From Afipia sp. GAS231 (GTDB lineage Bacteria > Pseudomonadota > Alphaproteobacteria > Rhizobiales > Xanthobacteraceae), in the NCBI RefSeq assembly GCF_900103365.1, contig NZ_LT629703.1, forward strand, positions 7,178,501-7,242,500: a stretch of 64,000 bases of DNA, in the 5' to 3' direction. The stretch's first letter is position 1. Every line of letters begins with the position of its first letter. Below are positions 16,664 through 24,810 of the stretch, in pieces. The position numbers and the translations under genes were made by a program. Below the pieces are notes generated by a model that worked only from the letters and a program-made list of their open reading frames with translations, did not search any database and was not told the DNA's origin.

Positions 16664-17560
16664 ATGTCCGTCATTCGCCAAGCGGGTCGCGCCCGAACGT
16701 CGCCGCTCGGGCTCGCCTTTCTCGCCGTCGCATCGGTGGGGTGGGGGCTCAACTTCCCGATCATGAAACATCTCTTGACCGAGTGGCCGCCGCTGTCCTC
16801 GCGCGGCCTGTGCGGCATCGTCGGCGCCGCGGCACTCGCATTGATTGCGGTCGCACGGCAGCAACAACTGCGCGTGCCGCGGCGGATGTGGCTGCGCCTG
16901 TTGCTGGTCTCGACGCTGCAAATCGGCAGCTGGACCGCGTTCATGGGATTAGCACTGCTTTGGCTCAGCGCCAGCGAGGCCGCGGTGCTCGGAATTTCGA
17001 TCCCGGTCTGGGTCGCGTTGCTGGCGTGGCCTGTTCTCGGCGAACGGCTGTCGCCGCTGCGTGCGATCTCGCTGACCGTCGCGCTCGCCGGCATCGTCGT
17101 GCTGATCGGCGGCAGCGGCCTCGAGGCCAACGTTGAAAAGCTGCCGGGCATCCTGTGTGCGCTGGCGGGCGCGGTGTGCGTCGCGCTCGGCACCGTGTTG
17201 ACCAAGCATTTTCCGTTGGCGATGCCGCCATTGTCGCTGGCGGCGTGGCAGATCGGCCTTGGCTGCCTGCCGATCGCGATCATCGGCCTTGCTGTCGAGC
17301 ATCCGCAGCTTGCTGATCTCTCGACCACCGGCTGGGCGTCGATGCTCTATATGACGGTCATCCAGTTCTGCCTGAGCTACGTCTGCTGGTTCGCGGCATT
17401 GGAGCGGCTGCCGGCGGCGACGGCGTCGATCGGCACGCTGCTGGTGCCGGTGGTCGGCGTGCTCGCGGCGGCGGCGATGCTGCACGAGCCGCTGGGCCTG
17501 CGCGAGGTCGGAGCGCTCGTGGTCACGCTCGGCGGCGTCGCCATGGCGCTGCGTTCGTAA
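16664..17560 (+). CDS. DMT-superfamily exporter (EamA), copy 2
   Basis: This 298-residue, ten-helix transporter is clearly paralogous to the product at 12894. It shares VASVGWGLNFPIMKHLL, LLWLSASEAAVLGISIPVWV, LAWPVLGERLSPLRAI and the ending GVAMALRS. It starts at an ATG downstream of a poor ribosome-binding site (GAGATCC). The role is export of an unidentified metabolite across the inner membrane. The two copies, in the same orientation with the two-component pair inverted between them, suggest an old duplication with an insertion in between. Confidence 0.88.
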   Translation: MSVIRQAGRARTSPLGLAFLAVASVGWGLNFPIMKHLLTEWPPLSSRGLCGIVGAAALALIAVARQQQLRVPRRMWLRLLLVSTLQIGSWTAFMGLALLWLSASEAAVLGISIPVWVALLAWPVLGERLSPLRAISLTVALAGIVVLIGGSGLEANVEKLPGILCALAGAVCVALGTVLTKHFPLAMPPLSLAAWQIGLGCLPIAIIGLAVEHPQLADLSTTGWASMLYMTVIQFCLSYVCWFAALERLPAATASIGTLLVPVVGVLAAAAMLHEPLGLREVGALVVTLGGVAMALRS

Positions 17561-17632
17561 GGTAATTGGCAATGAAGAGGGCGGCGCACCGGAATGGGCG
17601 CCCCTCGAACTCCCGAGCCACTGATGCCGTGA

Positions 17633-17743
17633 CGGGCAGGGGTGCCGGTAGCCGTCGTCGCCGAGATAACCCCGACCGTCGCAATAGCCGAAACTCTGCG
17701 AAACGATTGCGCCGCCGATCACCGTACCGGCAGGCGGCGCAAC
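17633..17743 (-). pseudogene. Remnant of a BA14K-family gene
   Basis: On the minus strand this segment reads VAPPAGTVIGGAIVSQSFGY, then CDGRGYLGDDGYRHPCP. It aligns with the C-terminus of the intact BA14K protein at 19065 (GAVIGGAIASGG and GTYLGNDGYRHPCP). A TAG stops the frame a few codons upstream of the first matching residue. At the C-terminal end the stop codon has become TCA. Only about 110 bp survive. The stretch 17561-17882 otherwise holds only an AT-rich segment (17755-17860) that probably carries the promoter of the DUF2089 operon. Confidence 0.7.
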
Positions 17744-17882
17744 GTCCGTGTGCTAGCATTCGTTCGATAAAAATTCATTTTTCAACATCGAAGGCCAGCA
17801 AAAAGTAATTTTATTATAAATTCCGCTTGAAATATTAAAATACTCAATGTATCTCTTGAAAAGGTCAATTAGAGGCTGTCCC

Positions 17883-18263
17883 TTGAAGCAGATAAAACCA
17901 GACGACTGGCAAGCCCTCACTGAACTCACCCAAGGACGATCTTTCGTGGTCGAACGGGTTCGCCTGATCGATTCCTGCATCGCGATCGAAGGCGCGTTCG
18001 AACTGCCGCAGCTTGCCCGGCTGTCGGCGGAAGATCAGGTCTTCGTGGCAGCCTTCCTGCGCAGCCATGGCTCGATCAAGGAAATGGAGCAGGTGTTCGG
18101 CGTCAGCTATCCGACCGTGAAGGCGCGCCTTAACCGCATCGCGGGTGGGCTCGAATTCGTCGATCTCGATCCTAAACCGCCGCGCGCCGAAGTGATCGAG
18201 CGTCTGAAGCGCGGCGAGATTACGGCCGACGAGGCGATCGAAGTCCTGGAGGGACGAAAATGA
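17883..18263 (+). CDS. DUF2089-family helix-turn-helix protein
   Basis: This product of about 126 residues has IAIEGAFELPQLARLSAEDQ and a helix-turn-helix (GSIKEMEQVFGVSYPTVKAR), and it ends RGEITADEAIEVLEGRK. These are the DUF2089 hallmarks. The usual N-terminal zinc ribbon of that family is replaced by a cysteine-poor segment. It starts either at TTG 17883 (GAGG seven bases upstream) or at ATG 17847 (no ribosome-binding site); the first was chosen. It overlaps the next gene by 4 bp (ATGA), so the two are translationally coupled. In other bacteria such proteins sit with SHOCT/YvlB-like envelope-stress genes, which fits the third gene here. It is probably the operon's regulator. Confidence 0.8.
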   Translation: MKQIKPDDWQALTELTQGRSFVVERVRLIDSCIAIEGAFELPQLARLSAEDQVFVAAFLRSHGSIKEMEQVFGVSYPTVKARLNRIAGGLEFVDLDPKPPRAEVIERLKRGEITADEAIEVLEGRK

Positions 18264-18532
18264 TGCAGTTGCCCGAACCCAGCAGCGCCCGGCGTTCGAA
18301 GGCGTTTGCCGCGCCGAAACGCTTTCGCCTGTGGCTGCCGCTCACGCCGCTGCTGATATTGCTGTCGCCGCTCCTGCTGCTGGCGATCGTCATCGCGGCT
18401 TTCCTGCCGTACCCCCTTGGGGTGAACCCCACGCACATCGTGATCGAGGGCGTCCGCACCTTGCTGGCGCTCCACGGTACCCGCGTCGAAGTCCAAAGTC
18501 CGGACGCCTCCATCCTCATCAATATCTTCTAA
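18260..18532 (+). CDS. Small membrane protein in DUF2089 operon
   Basis: This 90-residue protein has a basic N-terminus (RRSKAFAAPKRFR), one strongly hydrophobic helix of about 28 residues (LWLPLTPLLILLSPLLLLAI, continuing), and a short C-terminal domain (about residues 52-90). No named family is recognised. Its ATG overlaps the DUF2089 stop, and the following gene starts 13 bp after its end. It probably anchors or senses at the inner membrane as part of the three-gene unit. Confidence 0.8.
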   Translation: MMQLPEPSSARRSKAFAAPKRFRLWLPLTPLLILLSPLLLLAIVIAAFLPYPLGVNPTHIVIEGVRTLLALHGTRVEVQSPDASILINIF

Positions 18533-18544
18533 GGAGAATGCCCC

Positions 18545-18982
18545 ATGATCGAAGATCGTCGCTCCATTCTGCAGATGCTGTCCGAAAGCAAGATCACGCT
18601 CGACGAAGCCGATCGTCTGATCGCCGCCTTGGAGCGCGGACACGCCGATGCCCCGCAAAGCTCAAATCGGCCCCCCGCAGGCTATGACCGGGCGCCGTCG
18701 AAATATCTGCGCGTCATCGTCGACACCGACGAGGATGAGGGCGGCCCGACCAAGGTCAACGTCCGCGTCCCCATGCAATTGCTGCGCGCCGGCGTGAGGC
18801 TCGCCAGCATCATCCCGCCGCACGCCCGCGATAAGGTGAACGCTGCGATGGCCGAAAACGGCGTGCCGTTCGATATCAACGCGCTGAAGCCGGAAAACCT
18901 TGAGGAATTAGTCGAACAGCTCAATGACCTCACGGTCGATGTCGATCAGGAACGCACCAAGGTGCGGATTTTCTGCGAATAG
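18545..18982 (+). CDS. SHOCT-like domain protein in DUF2089 operon
   Basis: This 145-residue protein begins EDRRSILQMLSESKITLDEA, the SHOCT/YvlB N-terminal helix pair of proteins that also carry DUF4097 adhesin-like domains. A domain of alternating strands follows (YLRVIVDTDEDEGG, KVNVRVPMQLLRAGVRL), and the end is LNDLTVDVDQERTKVRIFCE. A good ribosome-binding site (AAGGAG) lies in the 13-bp gap from the previous gene. The trio of DUF2089, membrane protein and SHOCT-like protein resembles small envelope-stress modules, though no function is proven. Confidence 0.78.
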   Translation: MIEDRRSILQMLSESKITLDEADRLIAALERGHADAPQSSNRPPAGYDRAPSKYLRVIVDTDEDEGGPTKVNVRVPMQLLRAGVRLASIIPPHARDKVNAAMAENGVPFDINALKPENLEELVEQLNDLTVDVDQERTKVRIFCE

Positions 18983-19002
18983 GGTCGTTCGTGGCACAAA
19001 AG

Positions 19003-19030
19003 AAGGCGGCGCAAGGAATGCGCCGCCTTT
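19003..19030. terminator. Bidirectional terminator
   Basis: The stem AAGGCGGCGCA / TGCGCCGCCTT has a 5-nt loop. It lies about 20 bp beyond the SHOCT-like gene and about 35 bp beyond the convergent BA14K gene, so it can serve both. Confidence 0.75.
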
Positions 19031-19064
19031 CCAATTCAAGAAGCCATGCCGTTACGGGCAAGAG

Positions 19065-19628
19065 TTACGGGCAAGGATGCCGGTAGCCGTCATTGCCAAG
19101 ATAGGTGCCTGAGTTCGGATCGTAGGAACGATAGCGCTGCATGCAATAGCCGACGGAATCGTCGTCAGCGGGCGCCGGAGCCACCGCCACCGCACCATCG
19201 TCATAAGATCCGTCATCATAATATCCGGACGCGTAGGCCGGGCCGCCATAGCCGCCATAATAGCCGCCCGAGGCAATGGCGCCGCCGATCACAGCACCTG
19301 CGACTGCGCCGGGAATGAAGCCGCCGCCACCGCCACCGCGATAGTAACCGCCTCCGCCGCCGCCGCGGTAATAACCGCCGCCACCACCGCCACTGAAGCG
19401 CGGGCCGGGCGCGCCGCCGCCGCCATTAAAGCGCGGAACACCGCCACCACCGGCTTGCGGAACGCCGCCGCCCTTGAAGCCGCCGCCACCGCCGCCGGGG
19501 GCTCTCGCGCCACCACCGCCGCCGCCCTTGTAGCCGGGGACAGCCTGGGCGAAGCTCGCGCTCGGCAACACCACGGGCAACACCAGCGCCAATATGGCGG
19601 CGGTACTCAAAACCTTAAGATTGATCAT
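19065..19628 (-). CDS. Glycine-rich BA14K-family surface protein
   Basis: This 187-residue product has a signal peptide (MINLKVLSTAAILALVLPVV, cleavage near SFAQA). A strongly repetitive low-complexity region follows, with repeats such as GGGGG, FKGGG and two copies of GYYRGGGGG. It is followed by a glycine-rich hydrophobic segment (GAVAGAVIGGAIASGG) and the C-terminal BA14K motif YCMQRYRSYDP / GTYLGNDGYRHPC. The family is named after a Brucella immunogenic protein with lectin-like properties. Location in the outer membrane or at the surface is inferred. The start at 19628 is supported by GGAG upstream. A remnant of a second copy is at 17633. Confidence 0.85.
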   Translation of the reverse strand: MINLKVLSTAAILALVLPVVLPSASFAQAVPGYKGGGGGGARAPGGGGGGFKGGGVPQAGGGGVPRFNGGGGAPGPRFSGGGGGGYYRGGGGGGYYRGGGGGGFIPGAVAGAVIGGAIASGGYYGGYGGPAYASGYYDDGSYDDGAVAVAPAPADDDSVGYCMQRYRSYDPNSGTYLGNDGYRHPCP

Positions 19629-19919
19629 TCCTGGCTCCATCTGCGGGATATAGCCCAACCCTTTCAGGGGGTGGACGTTCCCGAGCCCGCGCACCGATCG
19701 TGCGCACCGCTCACCCTGTCAGATAGGAACTGTATGCGTGATGAACAGATTGCGCCGGTTCCGCGACAATGCGCCGCTGACGCGCGGGGCCTCCAAACAG
19801 CCATCAGGGACGCCGAAATCGCCGGTTCGAACAGGGCAGGGATACCGTCGCCCCGTCTGGACAATTCGGCCCGCCGATGGCATCAGAACGGCACGTACTC
19901 TCCAACCGGCCGAGTCCCT

Positions 19920-20330
19920 ATGAAGCAGTTTCTGCTCAAGTTTTTCACATGGTGGAGCGGCCAGACCTTTGGCACGCAATTGTGGACGTGGCGGTTCGGC
20001 GAACTGGTCGGCCAGGACGCGCAGGGCAACACCTACTATCGCACCAAGGGCGGCAAGATCGACCCGACGCTTGGTTTCCAGCGGCGCTGGGTCGTCTACA
20101 ACGGCTATGCCGAAGCGACCAAGATCCCGCCGGAGTGGCACGGCTGGATGCATCACACCGTCGACGTCGCGCCGACCGAAGAGAGCTACACGCCGCGCGA
20201 ATGGGAAAAGCCGCATATCCCGAACCTGACCGGCACGCCGCAGGCCTATCGCCCGTCCGGCTCGACGCTCGCCAGCGGCCGCCGGCCCAAGGCCACCGGC
20301 GACTACCAGGCCTGGACGCCGGGTAACTAA
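19920..20330 (+). CDS. NDUFA12 (17.2 kDa) subunit of NADH:ubiquinone oxidoreductase
   Basis: This 136-residue protein matches the bacterial NDUFA12 family. It has WWSGQTFGTQLWTWRFGELV, then GQDAQGNTYYRTK, RRWVVYNG, ASKIPPEWHGW-like (here ATKIPPEWHGWMHH) and a proline-rich tail with YQAWTPGN. Alphaproteobacterial complex I carries this accessory subunit at the peripheral-arm junction, as mitochondria do. In many relatives this gene lies next to a DUF2155 gene and aat. Here DUF2155 is 12.5 kb further on, so the block has been opened by accessory DNA. The start was chosen at the ATG giving MKQFLLKFF. Confidence 0.92.
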   Translation: MKQFLLKFFTWWSGQTFGTQLWTWRFGELVGQDAQGNTYYRTKGGKIDPTLGFQRRWVVYNGYAEATKIPPEWHGWMHHTVDVAPTEESYTPREWEKPHIPNLTGTPQAYRPSGSTLASGRRPKATGDYQAWTPGN

Positions 20331-20740
20331 AATCGTGTTCATGGCGTCACGGCGCGCAACGCTGTTGTGCCCGACGGAATACCGCATTGGGCTCTACGCG
20401 AAGAGGACCGCTTGATCTGGATGTCCCCGCATAGATGTTGAAGCGGGGGCACGACGTTGAGCCGGCCTCTCGCATTTTTAGACGCAGTACAGCCGTGGCG
20501 CATTGCGCGGAAATCGACCTGTCATAGAAACTGTCGAGCACGTGCGTGGCGGACGCACAGGCAAGATTACTGCCGCTTTCGGCGCGATAACGGACATGGC
20601 CGGACATGCTGCCAATTCGACGCGGTGGCGAATGGACCCGAACGGAACTGAGCCGTACGACGCGGTGGTGCTTCCAAGCCGGGCTATTTCGAGAAGGTTG
20701 ACTGGGCGCATCCTTGCTGAATCAGGATGTCGGTCTCCGG
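20331..20740. other. 410-bp stretch without a supported gene
   Basis: Only short frames without ribosome-binding sites or recognisable domains are seen. The lower-complexity text and scattered stops suggest decayed sequence. No hairpin with a T-run was found here. Confidence 0.5.
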
Positions 20741-22447
20741 TCATTTCTCCTTAAAATGCCAAACCCCGTCCCAATCGGCCGGCGGCGGACTGCTGCGCAA
20801 CAGGCTGATACGTTCGATAAACAGGCGGGACGGTCCATCTTGGGCGTCGCCGAGCTGGCAGCTTTCGAAGCACCGCTGCGCCTCTTCCCAGTCCTGCCGG
20901 CGATAGGCGGCCAAGCCGTTCGCGTACATCTCGCGAAGCTGAATCTGCTCCGGCGCGATCTCGCCTGCGCGGCCCATTGCTTCATAGATGCGGACCGGCT
21001 CGGTTTTGCCGGCGACCGTGATGAGATCAAGCTCGCGTGCCTCAATGACGTGCTGGGCCGTTCGATAGGTCTCTTCGCTGAGGATGAGCGAGGTGCCATA
21101 GAGTTTGTTGATACTCTCCAGACGCGAGGCGAGATTCACCGTGTCGCCGATCACGGTATAGGACCGTGACGAATCCGAGCCGATGGTCCCGACCACGGCT
21201 TCGCCGGTAGCGATGCCCATACGGATGGCAAGTTCGGGCGGATTGCGTCGCATCCCGGTGATCTCGGGCAACTGTGCGCGAAGCTGGATGACCGCTTCCT
21301 GTTGTGCCAACGCCGCGAGGCAGGCATCGCTGGCGTGGTCGTCGCCGGCAGAGAAGGGTGAGACCCAAAAGGCCATGACGGCGTCACCGATATATTTGTC
21401 GATGAAGCCGCGATGGGCATGAATGACCTCGGCGACCGTTCCGAAATAGCTGTTCAGCAGGTTGACGACGGCGCTCGCGGTCAGTTGCTCGCTGATGCCG
21501 CTGAAGTCCTTGATGTCGGAAAAAAAGATCGTGAGCGTACGGCGCTCAGCCTGTTCGGCGCCGCTGCCGATTAAACGGCTGACGATGCGTGGGTCGACGA
21601 ATTTGCCGAAGGTATCCTTGATACGCTCCCGCGTGCGAAGCTCCTCGACCATCCGATTAAACGACAGCGCGAGTTCGCCGACCTCGTCACGCGTGAGGAT
21701 CGACAACGGCTCCGAAACCGAGCCGGCCTCGATGGCGCGGGTGCCGACGACCAACTGGCGAAGACCTCCGACGACACGCGCCGATCCCACCGCGCTGACG
21801 CCGAGGCCAATGCCGCAGGCGAGCAGGAACAAGCCAAAGCTCAAGTAAGTGTTAAGCCGTTGTCGGGCGAGTACATCGCGGGTTGCGCGATCCGTGAGAC
21901 CGGCGAGGTTAAGGCGGACCTCGGAAAGGTCCGGTCCGAAAGCCTGGGCATATTTGGCGAAGCCAAGCGAAGCCGTCCGGGCATCCTCACGCCGGCCATC
22001 GACAAGGGCAGCCATTACCTGCTCGCCAGTAGCGAGAAACCCCTCCAGGCTGCGGATTAGATACTTGAACGCTCCCTCGATGCGCGCCAGTTCGACGCGC
22101 TCCGAAGTCCCGTAGCCCCGGTCCTTGATTGCCTTGGCGATCAATGCCGTTGCCGCGTCAGCATCGACGCGCAATTCGTCGCCGACCTGCTTTTTTGCGG
22201 CAATTGCCGCCGCCAGTTCTGGAGGATTCAGGGGATCGAGCCGCAGCGCACGCAAAATACCGAGTTCGTACCTGTCGGTATCGACATCGAGCTCTGCGAC
22301 CAGCCGCGTCAGCGGCAGTTCGTATTCGGCGATGTTGCTGATTTGATCGCTGTCCAGCTTTTGAACAATGGCGAGGACGCCGACCACAGCGCCAAACAGC
22401 GCCAGCAGGATGCCGGCAAGAAGAAAAATTTTCTTGCGGATCGTCAT
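20741..22447 (-). CDS. Membrane adenylate/guanylate cyclase (HAMP-class III)
   Basis: This 568-residue protein has an N-terminal membrane helix (about residues 7-27), a periplasmic helical sensor of about 160 residues, and a second helix (about 188-208). A HAMP domain follows (AIEAGSVSEPLSILTRDEVG). The class III catalytic domain (about 285-460) has metal-binding aspartates in LTIFFSDIKDFSGISE and DKYIGDAVMAFW, and the GIATGEAVVG and YTVIGDTVNLASRLE motifs. It makes cAMP (or cGMP) in response to an unknown periplasmic signal. A C-terminal segment with a TPR-like helix pair (YANGLAAYRRQDWEEAQRCF) follows. A 41-bp piece of its coding sequence recurs in inverted orientation 460 bp upstream of it (22614-22654). 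Confidence 0.93.
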   Translation of the reverse strand: MTIRKKIFLLAGILLALFGAVVGVLAIVQKLDSDQISNIAEYELPLTRLVAELDVDTDRYELGILRALRLDPLNPPELAAAIAAKKQVGDELRVDADAATALIAKAIKDRGYGTSERVELARIEGAFKYLIRSLEGFLATGEQVMAALVDGRREDARTASLGFAKYAQAFGPDLSEVRLNLAGLTDRATRDVLARQRLNTYLSFGLFLLACGIGLGVSAVGSARVVGGLRQLVVGTRAIEAGSVSEPLSILTRDEVGELALSFNRMVEELRTRERIKDTFGKFVDPRIVSRLIGSGAEQAERRTLTIFFSDIKDFSGISEQLTASAVVNLLNSYFGTVAEVIHAHRGFIDKYIGDAVMAFWVSPFSAGDDHASDACLAALAQQEAVIQLRAQLPEITGMRRNPPELAIRMGIATGEAVVGTIGSDSSRSYTVIGDTVNLASRLESINKLYGTSLILSEETYRTAQHVIEARELDLITVAGKTEPVRIYEAMGRAGEIAPEQIQLREMYANGLAAYRRQDWEEAQRCFESCQLGDAQDGPSRLFIERISLLRSSPPPADWDGVWHFKEK

Positions 22448-22654
22448 TGGACGGCCCCCCGCGACATCGAAAGACGCGTTCGAATTGAGCTAGCCCTCAG
22501 TCGGAGACAGGATTTAAGCAGTTCCACCGGACTTCAGCAAACACCGGCGCCCAACGCCTGCGATGCGCAAGCAGGCCCGGTTTTGGCACATCGCGTCGTT
22601 TCGCTGCTGCGCAGCAACGGCATTGATCGCCAAGGCAATCAAGGACCGGGGCTA
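22113..22654. repeat. 41-bp perfect inverted repeat pair (22113-22153 and 22614-22654)
   Basis: The coding segment for AATALIAKAIKDRGY of the cyclase is repeated exactly, in opposite orientation, in the non-coding stretch upstream of the gene. The copies are 41 bp without mismatch and enclose 460 bp that include the cyclase start and its promoter region. Upstream of 22654 no further similarity to the cyclase is seen. Confidence 0.85.
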
Positions 22655-22706
22655 TCGGGGCGTAGCGGACGCTGGCGAGCCGCTGGCGCGGGCCGCGCAC
22701 AGGCAG

Positions 22707-22916
22707 CCTGTGAACAACGGGATCAGCGGGGACATCTATCGCCGCGGTCTTGAGCGTTCGGCGTCGTCGCGGTTCAATGCGACATCTTACGGAGATGGGA
22801 GACCATCGCGTCGGTGTCGGGCTCCAGTTCGCGACTGCCCCGATTTGCAGCGGTCACCGAGTAGGACACGGCCGGGAAATAGGCCCCTGGTGCAGAGGTT
22901 CTGAAATCGCCCGCTA
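22707..22916 (+). repeat. About 210-bp conserved element, copy 1 (possible ncRNA)
   Basis: This block begins CCTGTGAACAACGGGATCAG and ends AGGTTCTGAAATCGCCCGCT. It is about 90% identical to 27469-27678, without length changes as far as I can align by eye. It is not conserved as protein, because most substitutions would change amino acids in the one shared open frame. It contains local stems, for example around GGGCTCCAGTTCGCGACTGCCCC read as two short arms. A GC hairpin (22970-22991, CCCGCCGG/CCGGCGGG) follows 54 bp later. An RNA gene or structured DNA element is possible; the strand is inferred. Besides this and the 41-bp repeat, 22448-23006 holds no gene. Confidence 0.6.
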
Positions 22917-23006
22917 GTCTAGTGTCGGCGTCGAACTCTGATAAAACATCTCGCCATCGTCACTAAGCGCCCGCCGGTTCACGCCGGCGGGTGTCCCATG
23001 GCATTT

Positions 23007-23426
23007 TCAACCAGCTGATACCGGTACCGCCGCATTTGTATCGGCAGCGGATTGCGCGTGCTCCGTAACCTGATGAACCACGGGCAATTGCAGCACGGTC
23101 ACTCGCTGCCCTTCAGAGAGATGCGTGACGAGTACATTACTTCCATCTGGAAATTCGATCGCATCATGGTAACGATGCGGAACAGCTGGGTCTATCGCGC
23201 CGAATTTCCCTACTCGGAAATTGGTTGCCTTTGTCCTCCATCCGTTGTCGTATTTGACATCGTCGGCGAACGCCAGTTCGGTCCCCGGAAGCATGCAGAC
23301 CGCTACGGCGGGCTCACTTTCTGATGCGAAACCGCGAGTCGAAGTCCCGCGGAACGTCGTGGTGATCAGCGTCTCTCCAACTTGGGCGGGGCGCGTTGCT
23401 ACAGCGTGCAGACTATAGTCACACAT
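23007..23426 (-). CDS. Conserved hypothetical protein, 139 aa
   Basis: The protein begins MCDYSLHAVATRPAQVGETL and contains TTFRGTSTRGFASE, AVCMLPGTELAFADDV, then HRYHDAIEFPDGSNVLVTHL and QRVTVLQLP. I recognise the type as a small conserved protein found in rhizobia, with no assigned function. The fold looks beta-rich, with no signal peptide or membrane segment. GAGGAG eight bases upstream supports the start. It lies inside the patchy region between the two 210-bp elements but has normal codon use, so it is probably functional. Confidence 0.75.
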   Translation of the reverse strand: MCDYSLHAVATRPAQVGETLITTTFRGTSTRGFASESEPAVAVCMLPGTELAFADDVKYDNGWRTKATNFRVGKFGAIDPAVPHRYHDAIEFPDGSNVLVTHLSEGQRVTVLQLPVVHQVTEHAQSAADTNAAVPVSAG

Positions 23427-23719
23427 CGGGTTGCTCCTCGTTCGAGATAGCCAACCCGCGCCCCCTCGGAGGCGCAGGCCTCTATCAGAGTGGACAGTGG
23501 GCTGTGAGCTTTTGCTTCATTGTGGGCGATTGTACGGCCCTCGGGCGACCGCCCTCATCACAAATACGTTTGAGGAGGCATCCAATCCTTGCCACCCCGC
23601 CGGCCGTCTGAATCGCTTTCCGCGCTGGCCGGTGGTCGGACAGCCTTCGAGACGGGAAACGCGCCAGCTTGTGCTTCTGGATCTCGCAACAGCGCCAACG
23701 ATCGTGTACCGGGGCGGTC

Positions 23720-24022
23720 TCATGGTTTGAATTTATCGATTTCCGCCGCGATATCGTCGTCGGTAGCCTTTTCAGCGGTGATCAGTTCCTGCGCAAGCCC
23801 GCGCCGAAAATCGCGCTCCGCTGTTTCCATCAGCCCGGCCACCAAATCTTCTGGCACTCGGTCGAGAGCGGCGTCTTGATAGACTTCGGAGTCGACCGAA
23901 TAAGTAACGCCATTTGCCGGGATGCCCTCGACGAAAATGCGAACCTTCCAGCCGCTTAACGTCGGGATCGCGCGAACTTCGTAGACCTTGCCGCCGTGTT
24001 CGAAGGCCGTAGTCTTGTGCAT
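23720..24022 (-). CDS. Small hypothetical protein, 100 aa
   Basis: The product starts MHKTTAFEHGGKVYEVRAIP, with GGAGAG five bases before the ATG. The first half reads as beta strands (WKVRIFVEGIPANGVTYSVD) and the second half as charged helices (EDLVAGLMETAERDFRRG, AEKATDDDIAAEIDKF). No domain is recognised. It is soluble and cytoplasmic by appearance. A neighbouring upstream ATG (24064) has no ribosome-binding site. Confidence 0.6.
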   Translation of the reverse strand: MHKTTAFEHGGKVYEVRAIPTLSGWKVRIFVEGIPANGVTYSVDSEVYQDAALDRVPEDLVAGLMETAERDFRRGLAQELITAEKATDDDIAAEIDKFKP

Positions 24023-24323
24023 CGCACTCTCCACTGCCAATGGCCGACGCCCGCGCAAATGCACAAAGCTCCCGGTGGGGAATTGTCAAATCAGCAAATC
24101 AGCAGACCGCGCCTAACCTTCCGGGAACAGCTTGTCGGTCGTTTTGTCCAAACGCTTCTCCTTGCTGCGCGCATCCGACAAATGACCAAGTAGGTCGCCA
24201 TTCAACTTATAAATGCTCGCACCTTTAAGATCGTAAAGCTTTTATGGCCGGGGCTTGGAAGCCCGCCGGACATGGGGAGCGTTCTGGGTGCGCGCAAGGA
24301 ATTCCCCAAACGGGGATGGATTT

Positions 24324-24518
24324 TTAAGTGTCACAGAAAGCGCTCCAGAGGCCGATCGCTATGGGGACGAGAGCGACGCAAATCCATAAAGCCGGCGCGC
24401 TGGAGCTTGGGCCGGCAATAAGGATCCAAACACCGAAGCCGACGATTAAGGCTGAGATCGCATAGGCGGCCGCTTTGTCCATGCTCGATCCAAAAGCGAA
24501 ACTGGAATCGATTGCCAT
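24324..24518 (-). CDS. Small two-helix membrane protein, 64 aa
   Basis: After a polar start (MAIDSSFAFGSSMDK) come two hydrophobic helices, AAAYAISALIVGFGVWILIA and APALWICVALVPIAIGLW, with a short tail. It is a plausible small inner-membrane protein of unknown function. The ribosome-binding site is weak and the gene lies in a low-confidence region. The 300 bp before it (24023-24323) hold nothing I can support. Confidence 0.45.
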   Translation of the reverse strand: MAIDSSFAFGSSMDKAAAYAISALIVGFGVWILIAGPSSSAPALWICVALVPIAIGLWSAFCDT

Positions 24519-24608
24519 TGCTACTATTTGCTACGGGCCAAAACGTTCCAATCAGGACTTTGGCCTCGTCTTCAGCCTGAGCTGGACCAAGCGGGCGGAT
24601 GCCGTCGA

Positions 24609-24785
24609 TTAATATGTTCCCGTCAGCGGCAGTACTCGTTGCAAAATCGCGCCGAGGCAAATGAGCACCACGAGCAACTTGAGCAGGTTTGCTAGTCGAC
24701 CATCGGTGGCAAACTTGTCGATGGCCCAAAAGCAGATTGCGCCGACGACGACGATAATCAAAACTCCTATTAAGGCTGAAATCAT
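24609..24785 (-). CDS. Small membrane protein resembling Thivi_2564 family, 58 aa
   Basis: This 58-residue product has two hydrophobic helices: MISALIGVLIIVVVGAICFW, then LLKLLVVLICLGAILQRVLP, separated by AIDKFATDGRLAN. The helix-loop-helix pattern with a charged loop resembles the tiny Thivi_2564-type membrane proteins. GAGG lies six bases before the ATG. It is only 25 bp downstream of the AT-hook gene on the same strand, so the two may be co-transcribed. Function unknown. Confidence 0.6.
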   Translation of the reverse strand: MISALIGVLIIVVVGAICFWAIDKFATDGRLANLLKLLVVLICLGAILQRVLPLTGTY

Positions 24786-24810
24786 GGCAACCTCGTTGTG
24801 CTTTCGAAAC

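Noticed and set aside
22563..22904. Protein-coding reading of the 210-bp element
   Set aside because: Both copies share an open frame ending in QRF, but most differences between copies change the amino acid and there is no ribosome-binding site.
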